Origin: Cohnella fermenti
Lineage (GTDB): Bacteria; Bacillota; Bacilli; Paenibacillales; Paenibacillaceae
NCBI RefSeq assembly: GCF_004801405.1
Contig: NZ_SSOB01000021.1
Location: 81,692 to 145,691 of the forward strand
Length of the DNA stretch: 64,000 nucleotides
Direction of reading: 5' to 3'
In this document: piece by piece, positions 27,308 through 35,785 of the stretch
Numbering within the stretch: position 1 is the first letter of the stretch
Layout of the letters: every line of letters starts with the position of its first letter
Position numbers and translations under genes: made by a program
Notes under the pieces: model-generated
Database searches by the model: none
The model's input: the letters and a program-made list of their open reading frames with translations, nothing else
What the model was told of the DNA's origin: nothing

Positions 27308-28065
27308 GGCTCGCCTCCACCGTCCTCTGCCGCCTTGTATTCGAATAGGGACGCGCGCCCGCCTTCGGGAAGCAGCCTGCGGGACAAGCCCCGGTACCAC
27401 GCCTCCACCTTGACGAAGCCCTCCGCGTAGCGGCAGCCCGCCTGGTAGCCGCGGAACTTGCCGACGGTCTCGACCAGGTCGAGCAGATCCACATCCATCA
27501 ATTGGCGGAAAATCCTTACCTGGCTCAAGTGCCTGCCAAGAGCCTCCTTCTTCTTCTCGATCGTGTCCGTAATGTCGACGAATTCCGTCGGCTGGAACCC
27601 GACGCCTCCCGTGTTGTCCATGTAGTACAGCGTCACCTGCCGCGAGGTCGCCGGCACGGCCGTCTTCAGGCTGGCGACGCCGGCGAGCGGCAGCGCGTCC
27701 CAGACGAGCTGGCCGGTGTACCGATGGTCGGGGTGGTAATCGTTCGGCCCGTGCGTAATGACGAGGTCCGGATCGACGCGGCGGATGACGTCCACGAACG
27801 CCAGGCGATGCTCCAGCGTCGGAACGAGCCGCTCGTCCGGGTAGCCCATCCAGATCGGGGCCGCCCCCATGACCGCGCACGCTTCGCGGAATTCCGCCTC
27901 CCGGATCGCGGCGAGGCGCTCGGGCTCGACATCGTAGTTGCCCATGTCCCCGTTCGTCGCCACCGCCGCGTACACCTCGTCTCCTTGCTTCGCATACAAC
28001 GCCAGCGTGCCGCCGCACTGCAGCTCGATATCGTCGGGATGCGCCCCGATGGCCAATACTCTCAT
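27304..28065 (-). CDS. PIG-L/LmbE-family deacetylase
   Basis: 253 residues. The zinc site motifs GAHPDDIE near residue 8 and HPDHRYTG near 115 are present, as in PIG-L enzymes that remove N-acetyl groups from amino sugars. ATG 28065 overlaps the dehydrogenase stop (ATGA), and its own stop overlaps the dehydratase start. Its presence suggests that the catabolised glycan or its acid carries an N-acetyl (or other acyl) group. Cytoplasmic, no signal peptide. Confidence 0.92.
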   Translation of the reverse strand: MRVLAIGAHPDDIELQCGGTLALYAKQGDEVYAAVATNGDMGNYDVEPERLAAIREAEFREACAVMGAAPIWMGYPDERLVPTLEHRLAFVDVIRRVDPDLVITHGPNDYHPDHRYTGQLVWDALPLAGVASLKTAVPATSRQVTLYYMDNTGGVGFQPTEFVDITDTIEKKKEALGRHLSQVRIFRQLMDVDLLDLVETVGKFRGYQAGCRYAEGFVKVEAWYRGLSRRLLPEGGRASLFEYKAAEDGGGEP

Positions 28066-29153
28066 GAGGTCAACTCCTCCGTCAGCATCGCTTTGATCGT
28101 TCTCCTCGTTCCGCTCACGAGCCCGTTCAGCACCTCTTCCGCTTCCCCGAACGGGACGCGCAGCGACACGATGTCCCGCACGTTCACTTTGCCCGCTTCC
28201 ACGAGCCGAATGCCCTTCTCCCAGAGCAGCGGAGCCGAGGTGCACGTCACGACGGTCAGGTCCTTGGCCACGATGCGGTCGGAATCGATCGTCGGCACCC
28301 CGGCCCCGTGCAGCCCGTACAGCACAACCGTCCCGCCCGGGGCCACGTGCTCGATGCAGGCCCGAACGCCGGCCTCGCTGCCGGACGCCTCGATCGTCAC
28401 CTCGAACGGCGGCCGCCCGGCGAACAGCTCCTTCATCCCTGTCGTCCCTGCTCCTATCGTCTCTGCTCCTATCGTCTCTGCTCCTGTCGTCCCTGTTCCC
28501 GCAGCCGCAGCCGCCAAGGCAATCTCGTCCGCCCCGAGCCGACGGGCCAGCGCCAGCGGCTCCTCGCGCCGATCGATCGCCGTCACCATTGAAGCGCCGT
28601 ACGCCTGCGCAAGCTGAGCGAACAGCAGCCCCGCCGGTCCCGCCCCGAACACCGCGACCCGGCTTCCCGCCAGCCCGCACACCCGCTCGATCGCTCCCAG
28701 CGTGCAGTTGAGCGGCTCCATCATCGCCCCTTCGGCATACGTGAGCGTATCCGGCAGGCGGTACAGATTGCCGGGCCGCGCGACGACGAATTCGCCGTAG
28801 CCGCCGCCCGGCAGCGTCGTGCCCAGCTCGCCGCCCGCCGGGCAGTGATGCTTGCGGCCCGACTGGCACATCGGGCACTGCCCGCAGCCGACGACGGGAT
28901 CGACGACGACCCGGTCGCCGACCCGCCAACCCGCGACTTCGCTGCCGACCCGCTCCACCGTACCCGCCAGCTCATGCCCGAGCACCCAGGGCGGAGAAGC
29001 GAACCGCAGCCGGCCGGACACCATATGCAGATCGGTCGCGCACACGCCCGCCGCCCGAACGCGCACGAGCACCTCCCGCTCGCCGACAGCCGGCTCCGGC
29101 CACACGTCCGTCCGCTCCAACCGGCCGTTCTCCCTCCATACGATTGCTCTCAT
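28062..29153 (-). CDS. Zinc-dependent medium-chain alcohol dehydrogenase
   Basis: 363 residues. Catalytic zinc ligands appear in GVCATDLH and LGHELAG, the structural zinc cysteines in GCGQCPMCQSGRKHHC, and the Rossmann motif in FGAGPAGLLFAQL followed by an acidic residue (AIDRRE), favouring NAD. It resembles sorbitol/threonine dehydrogenase-like members used for sugar oxidation. Residues around 215-235 are a low-complexity Gly/Thr/Ala/Glu/Ile insertion encoded by a 15-bp tandem repeat (about 28440-28500), unusual for this fold and lying on its surface presumably. Translationally coupled to the PIG-L gene downstream. Confidence 0.92.
   Translation of the reverse strand: MRAIVWRENGRLERTDVWPEPAVGEREVLVRVRAAGVCATDLHMVSGRLRFASPPWVLGHELAGTVERVGSEVAGWRVGDRVVVDPVVGCGQCPMCQSGRKHHCPAGGELGTTLPGGGYGEFVVARPGNLYRLPDTLTYAEGAMMEPLNCTLGAIERVCGLAGSRVAVFGAGPAGLLFAQLAQAYGASMVTAIDRREEPLALARRLGADEIALAAAAAGTGTTGAETIGAETIGAGTTGMKELFAGRPPFEVTIEASGSEAGVRACIEHVAPGGTVVLYGLHGAGVPTIDSDRIVAKDLTVVTCTSAPLLWEKGIRLVEAGKVNVRDIVSLRVPFGEAEEVLNGLVSGTRRTIKAMLTEELTS
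28440..28500. repeat. 15-bp in-frame tandem repeat inside the dehydrogenase gene
   Basis: Units of the type GCTCCTATCGTCTCT are repeated about four times with single-base changes. The unit length keeps the frame and yields a repeated GAETI/GAGTT-like peptide in the nucleotide-binding domain. Confidence 0.8.
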
Positions 29154-29172
29154 GCCGTCCCTCCTGCCCGCC

Positions 29173-29841
29173 TCACAGAACGCCGTACTTCTCGTACACC
29201 TCGCGCAGCAGCTTGCCCTCGAGCAGCTCGCGGCGCGAATGGCTCTCGCCCGTCGCCTTCGCGGTGGCCAGCTCCACCACCTGCTCCAGCAGCGCCTGCG
29301 GGATGACGGCCACCCCGTCCCGGTCCGCGAAGATGACGTCTCCCGGCTGCACGAGCACGCCGCCCGCCTCTACCGGGCAATCGTAGTCGATCACCAGGCC
29401 GCGGCCCTGCGAATCGACCGGCTTATAGCCCGTGCAGTGCAGCGGGAAGCCCAGCTCGAGAATCTTCTCCGTATCCCGGACGAGGCCGTCGACGATTGCG
29501 CCGCGGGCGCCCCGCATCTTCGAGGCTGTCGACAGCAGCTCTCCCCACATGCCGTTGCGCTTCGATTCGTTCGTCGCGGCGACGACGACCTCGTCCGGCC
29601 GGATGCTGTCGATCGCCGCAATCTCCTTGTCGTAAGGGTTCGCGGGAATGTGGTACACGTCTGCGGCCAGAATCGTTTTGGCGCGGCCGACCATGCGGGC
29701 CCGCTCCGCCGTCAAAGGCCGAATCCTCTCGTTCATCGCTTGGTGGCGATAACCTAGCTGATCGAGACTGTCGCAGATCACCGCCGTGTACAGCACCTGT
29801 TGCATATGGTCGAAGAGCTGTGAATCCGTCCAACCGTTCAT
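29173..29841 (-). CDS. RraA/DMKMT-family protein (aldolase-like)
   Basis: 222 residues from ATG 29841, preceded by GGGGGAG. The fold signature GDVIFADRDGVAVIP is near residue 165 and the RD pair in GAIVDGLVRDTEK near 120. Family members include RraA (RNase E inhibitor) and 4-hydroxy-4-methyl-2-oxoglutarate/oxaloacetate aldolases; in sugar-acid operons they are suspected retro-aldolases or decarboxylases of 2-keto acids. In this operon an aldolase splitting a 2-keto-3-deoxyaldonate is the best inference. It sits between the GH28-like gene (14-base gap) and the dehydrogenase gene (19-base gap). Confidence 0.85.
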   Translation of the reverse strand: MNGWTDSQLFDHMQQVLYTAVICDSLDQLGYRHQAMNERIRPLTAERARMVGRAKTILAADVYHIPANPYDKEIAAIDSIRPDEVVVAATNESKRNGMWGELLSTASKMRGARGAIVDGLVRDTEKILELGFPLHCTGYKPVDSQGRGLVIDYDCPVEAGGVLVQPGDVIFADRDGVAVIPQALLEQVVELATAKATGESHSRRELLEGKLLREVYEKYGVL

Positions 29842-29855
29842 CCTCTTGCTCCCCC

Positions 29856-32384
29856 TTAGGCCCCCGGTACGAATACGACGTCCCGGAAGTAGCCGTTGTT
29901 GTTGTAAGACGACGTCGGCATCGCGCCGAGAGTCGTCGAGAATACGCCGCTGCCCGCATACGTGACCAGATTGCCATTCGCGATCGGGCTGTCGAACGCA
30001 TGGCCCGTCGCTGCATACCACTGGTCCGTGCTCGTCGATACCGAGACGATGTAATCGGTGTTCGCGGTAATCGCCAGCGCCGTAGGCAGCGTGAATTCCT
30101 TCCAGCCCGCTGTGCCCGCTGTGATCGACCACGTGTACGGCCCTGCGACGACCGTCGCGCCGCTCGCGTCCCAGATCCGGACCGTGTGGCTGCCGCCCTC
30201 CGAAGCGTTCGTATAAATCCGAACCTTCGCGATCGTCCCGTCCACCGTGGCGTAGAACTTCGTCCCGAGCTCGTATTGCGCATCGTTGTCATACAGCGCC
30301 GGCGTCTGCGTCGTGTAGATCGTGCTCTCCGTCCCCGACACGAACACGATGTCGCGGAAGTAGTTGCCGTTGTTGTAGGACGAAGACGGCATTGCTCCGA
30401 GCGTGGTCGAGAACAGCCCGCTGCCCGTATACGTGACGAGGTTGCCGTTCGCAATCGGATTGTCGAAGCCATGGCCCGAAGCCGCGTACCATTGATCCGT
30501 GCTCGTCGACACGGCCACGATGTAGTCGGTGTTCGCACCGATCGCCAGCGGAGTCGGCAGTGTGAACTCCTTCCAGCCCGCCGTGCCCGCTGTGATCGAC
30601 CACGTATACGGCCCTGCGACGACCGTCGCGCCGCTCGCGTCCCAGATTCGGACCGTGTGATCGCCGCCCTCCGACGCGTTCGTGTAGATTCTTGCTTTCG
30701 TCACATAGCCGTCCACGACGGAATAGAACTTCGTTCCGAGCTCGTATTGCGCGTCATTGTCGTAGCCGGTCGGCGTCTCGCTCGTGAAGATCGTGCCGCT
30801 TGAGCCTCCGCCTCCCGTCGTCAGCGAAGCGGAATCGATTCGCGCCCATGCGGCGGAAGCGGTGCTTCCGTTGCTGTCGATGCCGAGCCGGTACGTGCCC
30901 GCCGTCGCGACGGTGAACGTGATCGACTTGGCCGACCAGCCCGTATTGTTGAACGCCAGGCTCTGCAGGACCGTCCCGGTCGACGCCTGGGCCGCGAACA
31001 ACCGGCTCGAGACGCCGCTGCTCTGCACCGATGCCGCGAACGTGTACGTTCCCGGCGTCAGGTAGACGCCCTGGTATACGCTGGCCGTTCCGAGGTCGAA
31101 GTTCCGAATGTAGCCGTAGTTGCCGCCCGGCTGCCCGACCGATGCGTTGTCCGCCCCGGCGTCGCCGACCGTTGTCCAGAAGGAGTCCCCTGTGTAGACG
31201 GAATTGCCGGTATTCGCGCTGTCGAAGTTCGTATTCAGCAGCGTCGTCGAGCCGGTGATGCCCGCGAAGGCCGCGTCGCCGGAGAAGTCCGTCTTCGGCA
31301 TGCTCGCGAAGCTCGGCTCGAGATCCGAGCCTCCGTTGACCGCGGTCAGCATGTTGTCCTTGAACGTGATCGCGTCGGTCGGCGTTCGCGGCCCCGGCGT
31401 GTACGGGTCGTCGATCAGCGCGCCGATCGGGTACGTCGCCTGAATCGTGTTGTCGTGCACGTACACGTTCGACACCTTGACCTGCGACTGATCCGGCGCC
31501 CCGCCGGTCCAGTTGATGAACAGGAAGCCGTGGCAGCCGCCCGCGCATTGCACGTCGATGTTGTTGTTGTCGACCTCGATGTTCCTCGTCGGAATCGGAT
31601 TCGCCGTCGACCACCACGTGCCGCCGCGCGGGTCGTCGTACGAGGCCCACACGTAGATGCCGTCGTCGCCGGTCGTCAGGTCGTTGCCCGTGACGCGGAT
31701 GTTCTGGCAGTTGGCCAGGCTGACCCCGTCGCTGTTGAGCGTTCGCGGATTCGCCGTCGTGACGCCGGTGACAATGCCGTCCGTCGATTGGCGAAGGGCG
31801 ATGTTGTACATCGTCGAGCCGTCGATCGTGATGCCCGAGATCGAGAAGTCGCTGACCTCATAGAAGCCGATCCCGTGGATGATAATGCTGGCCGCATCGC
31901 CGCCGTTGTACGTCATCTGGATCGTGCCCGAGCCTTCGATCGCCACGTTCGTCGTGCCCGGCCCCGCGAAGATCAGCGGATAGTTCGTATCCGCCCACGC
32001 ATTCCACGGGATCGTGCCCGAGATGAGCCGGCCGAGCGACGGCGTGTGCGCGTAATCCGCCGGGTCCTGGCTCTCGAGCAGCACGGAATTCGCATTCAGA
32101 TTAAGCGCGACGTTGCTCTTCAGCGTCAGATCGCCGGTCAGGAACGTATAGCCCCCCGGCAGGTTGACCGTCCCCCCGCCCGCCGCGTTCACGGCATCGA
32201 TGGCCGCCTGAATCGCCGCCCGGTCGTTCGTCGTCCCGTCCCCGACGGCCCCGTAGCTCAGAACGCTGACGTCCAGCGCGCTCGCGATCCGCGGAACCGA
32301 CGAGAACCATGCCGCAGCCAGCACCAGCGCTAGAAGTACCGTCCGCAGCGTCCTCCACCCATCCGTTCTCCCGAATACCTTCAT
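29856..32384 (-). CDS. Secreted GH28-like (polygalacturonase-type) protein with two DUF4082 domains
   Basis: 842 residues with signal peptide (about 1-36). The right-handed beta-helix (about 37-330) carries the GH28-type motifs NSDGVSL, TGDDGIYV and GGCHGFLF, equivalents of the NTD, DD and GHG signatures, so it is probably catalytic. A beta-sandwich module (about 370-530) follows, then two DUF4082 domains (about 545-690 and 700-842, each ending YFRD(I/V)VF). The two DUF4082 copies are nearly identical at the DNA level with a 471-bp period. Unlike most sugar operons in the window the secreted enzyme lies between its importer and the cytoplasmic pathway genes. Confidence 0.88.
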   Translation of the reverse strand: MKVFGRTDGWRTLRTVLLALVLAAAWFSSVPRIASALDVSVLSYGAVGDGTTNDRAAIQAAIDAVNAAGGGTVNLPGGYTFLTGDLTLKSNVALNLNANSVLLESQDPADYAHTPSLGRLISGTIPWNAWADTNYPLIFAGPGTTNVAIEGSGTIQMTYNGGDAASIIIHGIGFYEVSDFSISGITIDGSTMYNIALRQSTDGIVTGVTTANPRTLNSDGVSLANCQNIRVTGNDLTTGDDGIYVWASYDDPRGGTWWSTANPIPTRNIEVDNNNIDVQCAGGCHGFLFINWTGGAPDQSQVKVSNVYVHDNTIQATYPIGALIDDPYTPGPRTPTDAITFKDNMLTAVNGGSDLEPSFASMPKTDFSGDAAFAGITGSTTLLNTNFDSANTGNSVYTGDSFWTTVGDAGADNASVGQPGGNYGYIRNFDLGTASVYQGVYLTPGTYTFAASVQSSGVSSRLFAAQASTGTVLQSLAFNNTGWSAKSITFTVATAGTYRLGIDSNGSTASAAWARIDSASLTTGGGGSSGTIFTSETPTGYDNDAQYELGTKFYSVVDGYVTKARIYTNASEGGDHTVRIWDASGATVVAGPYTWSITAGTAGWKEFTLPTPLAIGANTDYIVAVSTSTDQWYAASGHGFDNPIANGNLVTYTGSGLFSTTLGAMPSSSYNNGNYFRDIVFVSGTESTIYTTQTPALYDNDAQYELGTKFYATVDGTIAKVRIYTNASEGGSHTVRIWDASGATVVAGPYTWSITAGTAGWKEFTLPTALAITANTDYIVSVSTSTDQWYAATGHAFDSPIANGNLVTYAGSGVFSTTLGAMPTSSYNNNGYFRDVVFVPGA

Positions 32385-32439
32385 GAATGATCCCTCCTAT
32401 TTTCCAATAATCGTGACCGTTATTCCTTCATTCCGGCCG

Positions 32440-33294
32440 TCAACCCTTGATCCCGCCCGCCATAATGCCCTTGACGAACGACCTCTGCATCAGCAGGAAG
32501 AACACCGTGATCGGCAAGCAGACGAGCAGCGTTCCTCCGAACACCAGGTCCCATTGGCCGATCTTGGACGAGCTGAACACGTACAGCTGGATCGGCAGCG
32601 TGTACATGGAATTGCGGTAGAGCACCACAAGCGGAGCGAGCAGGTCGTTCCATACGCTGACGCCGCGGACGATCATGACAATGCCCGTGATGGACTTCAG
32701 CAGCGGCATGTAGATGAGCAGGTACGTGCGAAGCATCCCGCTGCCGTCGATCTGGGACGATTCCGCGAGCTCGCGGGGGATGGTCCTCATGAAGCCGACA
32801 TACAGGAAGATGACGAACGGCAGATACATCGCGGCATACACGAACGCAACGCCGAGGAAGCTGTTGATCAGCCCGAGCTGCTTCAGCAGTCCGACAAGCG
32901 GGACAATCGTGATCTGGAACGGCACCGAGATGAGTGCGACCAGGAGCGTGTACAGCCGATTCATGAAGCGGCTTCTCGGAATGACGATGCCGTAGGCGGC
33001 CAGCGACCCGAGGGAGACCAGCAGCGCAAGCGAGAGCACGAGCAGAATCAGGCTGTTCAAGAACGCCGTGGGAAAATGCAGCATCGCATAAGCCCGTCGA
33101 AGATTATCGAGAGTGATGGACTTTAGCGTCAGCGTGAACGGGTGGGTGGAGATCTCGTCGGCGTTCTTGATCGCGTTGTTCGCGATGTACCAGAACGGAA
33201 GAAGGTAGAACAGCGTGATCGCCAGCATGACGACGTTGGCGAGCCGCTTCGGCTTGCGCAGCCGGGACGTTCGCGCCGTACGAAGGCTATTCAT
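32440..33294 (-). CDS. Carbohydrate ABC transporter permease (MalG type, third importer)
   Basis: 284 residues, six membrane spans, EAA loop near residue 190 (AESSQIDGSGMLR). ATG 33294 lies in the last codons of the upstream permease gene (8-base overlap, stop TAG 33287-33289). It belongs to the CUT1 family and is more MalG-like than the two Lpl-type importers to the left. Confidence 0.92.
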   Translation of the reverse strand: MNSLRTARTSRLRKPKRLANVVMLAITLFYLLPFWYIANNAIKNADEISTHPFTLTLKSITLDNLRRAYAMLHFPTAFLNSLILLVLSLALLVSLGSLAAYGIVIPRSRFMNRLYTLLVALISVPFQITIVPLVGLLKQLGLINSFLGVAFVYAAMYLPFVIFLYVGFMRTIPRELAESSQIDGSGMLRTYLLIYMPLLKSITGIVMIVRGVSVWNDLLAPLVVLYRNSMYTLPIQLYVFSSSKIGQWDLVFGGTLLVCLPITVFFLLMQRSFVKGIMAGGIKG

Positions 33295-34183
33295 CGGTGA
33301 CCTCCTTCCTCCTCAGAGCGGTCAGCAGCGCCAGCGCAACGATCATCGTGATGACGGTGAGAATAACCGCGAGCGCCATCGCGTGGCCTTGCTGCATGCT
33401 TTTGAAGGCGTAGATGTAGACGGAGATCGCCATCGTCTGGGATGCGAAGCCCGGTCCGCCGCCGGTCAGAATAAACGGCAGATCGAAGATCGTCAGAATG
33501 CCGATGATCGAGAGCACGACATTGATCGTCACGGACTGGGCGATCATCGGCAGCGTCAAGCTCAGCAGCTGGCGCCGCCAGCCGACCCCGTCCATCTCGG
33601 CGGACTCGTAGATCTCCTTCGGAACCGTGCTCAGGCCGCCGAGGTAGATCAGCAGATAGAAGCCGACCGCATACCAGACGATGCTGAGGCTTAAGGCCGG
33701 CATGACCGTGGCCGTCTGGCCGATCCAGTCCTGCACCCAGTCGGGCTTGCCCAGCTTCTCGAACAAGTAGGCGAGCGGGCCGAACACCGGGTTGTAGATG
33801 ACCTTCCAGATGACGCCCACAACGACCATCGACAGAATGTTCGGCAAGTAGAGCACGACCTTGTAGAAGTTCGCGAGCCGCCCGACGTCGTAGATGACGA
33901 CGGCGAGCAGCAGCGCGATGGCGTTGAGAACCGGCACGTACAGAACAATAAGGAACAGCGTGTTCGAGAGCATTCTCTTGAATTGGGGGGCCTCGATCAC
34001 TTCCCGGAAGTTATCGAGACCGACGAAGCGGTAGTCGGGGCTGATGCCGTTCCAATCGGTCACGCTCAGCCGGAATGATTGAATGGCCGGATAGAGGAAG
34101 AAGAGCGCGATCACGGCTAGGGCGGGCAGAACAAAGGCGGCTCCGGCAATCGTCATTCGATGGCGGACGTACCAACGGGTCAA
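33287..34183 (-). CDS. Carbohydrate ABC transporter permease (MalF type, third importer)
   Basis: 298 residues. TTG start at 34183 follows GAGGTGAGG. Six membrane spans, with an EAA loop near residue 205 (YESAEMDGVGWRRQ). It overlaps the MalG-type gene downstream and lies 74 bases after the binding-protein gene. Confidence 0.92.
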   Translation of the reverse strand: MTRWYVRHRMTIAGAAFVLPALAVIALFFLYPAIQSFRLSVTDWNGISPDYRFVGLDNFREVIEAPQFKRMLSNTLFLIVLYVPVLNAIALLLAVVIYDVGRLANFYKVVLYLPNILSMVVVGVIWKVIYNPVFGPLAYLFEKLGKPDWVQDWIGQTATVMPALSLSIVWYAVGFYLLIYLGGLSTVPKEIYESAEMDGVGWRRQLLSLTLPMIAQSVTINVVLSIIGILTIFDLPFILTGGGPGFASQTMAISVYIYAFKSMQQGHAMALAVILTVITMIVALALLTALRRKEVTDE

Positions 34184-34257
34184 GCGGCCTCACCTCGCTG
34201 TCAGGACTTCAAGTCGCAGTCGGTTGCTTCCGGCATAGTTGCTTCCGGCATGGGTCA

Positions 34258-35604
34258 CTACTTCTTCATGGCTTGCTCATACGTCGTCTGGGTGAACTCC
34301 GCAGCCTGCTCGGGCGTCAATTCGCCGGTCAGCACCCGCTGGAACGTCTGCACCAGCGTCGCCTGAACCTCGGACGGCAGGAACTCGAACCAGAGCGGCC
34401 CCGTCTTGCTGTAGGACTTCAGATCGTCGATGTAGCTCGTCACGAGCGGGTCGATCTTCACCTTCGCCGGGTCCGGGTTCACCGTCATCGGGACATTGCC
34501 CTTCTTGTTCTGGTAGATGTAGAACCCTTCGTCGTTAATCATGAAGTCGAGCAGCTTAAGCGCGGCGTCCTTATGCTTGCCTTCAGCGACCGCGAAGCCG
34601 GTCTCCGTCGCCACGACCGGGACGCGCTCCTGACCTTCGACGTTCCACGGCGGCATCATCACGCCGGTTCCGAAGTCGCTGCTGAGCATCGTGCCGGCGA
34701 GCCAGACGCCGCTGAACGACATCGCCGCCTTGCCTTGCAGGAATTCGTCGTTCGCCTGGCTGTATTGCAGGCTCGTCACGCCCTTGATCAGATAGTCCTT
34801 GTCGAATAGCGTTTTGAACTTGCCGTAGATATCCGCATATTCCGGCGTGTTGAAGTTGAACGTGCCTTCCGCGATCTTCTTGACGGCGTCGGGGTCCTTG
34901 CCGATGACGTTCGTCGCGAAGCCGTTGCTCCATACCGTGTTGTTCACCGTGCCGTCGGCCCCCGCGACGATCAGCGGCGTAATGCCGGCGGCCTTCAGCT
35001 TCTCGCACACGGCGAGGAACTGCTCCCAGTTCTGCGGCAGCTCGGCGATGCCCGCCTTCTCGAACAACTGCTTGTTGTAGAAGATCAGCGTCGTCGACAA
35101 GCCGCCCGCGATGCCGAACAGCTTACCCGTGCTGGAGGTGAAGACGGGCTTAAGCCCTTCGATCGTATTGTTCGCGGCTGCCGTATCCGACAGGTCGACC
35201 AAGAGGCCGTTGTCGGCCAGTTGGGCGCCGAAGGTGCCGCCGTCGATCGTCATGAAGTCCGGCAGCGAATTCGCCGCCGCCTTCGGCTGCAGGTATTCCG
35301 CGTTCGTGTCGTTGGGCACCTGGGAGAAGTCCACCTTGATGTTCGGGTACTTCTCGGTGAAGCGATCCATGATCTCCTGCGCGGCGTCGATCCAGTCCGA
35401 GCTCATGAGCGACACGGTGAGCGTAACCTTCTCTTCCTTCGCCGGCTCCTGCGACGCCGATGCGCCCGATGCGGGAGCGCTGCCCGAAGGCGATTCGGCC
35501 GCGTTCCCGTTCTCTCCGTTATTGCCTCCGCAACCGTACAGCACCGTACCGAGAAGACCCGACATCGCGACAACGGCCATCGTCTTGCTTCGCTTGGCTG
35601 CCAT
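34258..35604 (-). CDS. Sugar-binding lipoprotein (third importer)
   Basis: 448 residues from ATG 35604, which follows AAGGGGG; an earlier in-frame start at 35649 has no site. Lipobox VLYGC (cysteine near 25) and a linker rich in Asn, Ser and Ala precede the extracellular binding domain. First gene of the operon that runs to 25236. The kinase and regulator pair that should control it are divergent at 35786. Ligand unknown; the downstream genes suggest an acidic and/or N-acetylated oligosaccharide. Confidence 0.9.
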   Translation of the reverse strand: MAAKRSKTMAVVAMSGLLGTVLYGCGGNNGENGNAAESPSGSAPASGASASQEPAKEEKVTLTVSLMSSDWIDAAQEIMDRFTEKYPNIKVDFSQVPNDTNAEYLQPKAAANSLPDFMTIDGGTFGAQLADNGLLVDLSDTAAANNTIEGLKPVFTSSTGKLFGIAGGLSTTLIFYNKQLFEKAGIAELPQNWEQFLAVCEKLKAAGITPLIVAGADGTVNNTVWSNGFATNVIGKDPDAVKKIAEGTFNFNTPEYADIYGKFKTLFDKDYLIKGVTSLQYSQANDEFLQGKAAMSFSGVWLAGTMLSSDFGTGVMMPPWNVEGQERVPVVATETGFAVAEGKHKDAALKLLDFMINDEGFYIYQNKKGNVPMTVNPDPAKVKIDPLVTSYIDDLKSYSKTGPLWFEFLPSEVQATLVQTFQRVLTGELTPEQAAEFTQTTYEQAMKK

Positions 35605-35732
35605 CCATTTTCCCCCTTGTAGGTTTGGCTTACCGAGAATATAGCACATCCCCGAACGGCCAATAAGGCAACAAAATTCATATACCGTCTCATATCTTCA
35701 CAACTTCGCCACAGACGCCTCCCCATCCCCGG

Positions 35733-35757
35733 AGTTACATGTTATATTTAGTTACAT
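35733..35757 (+). promoter_or_regulatory. Direct repeat in the divergent importer/kinase intergenic region
   Basis: AGTTACAT occurs at 35733-35740 and 35750-35757 (17-bp period), enclosing a TATATT, 29 bases upstream of the kinase start. It could be the kinase promoter or a regulator-binding repeat. Weak evidence. Confidence 0.3.
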
Positions 35758-35785
35758 AACCTCCGACAGGCGGTGAGTTCCCGGC

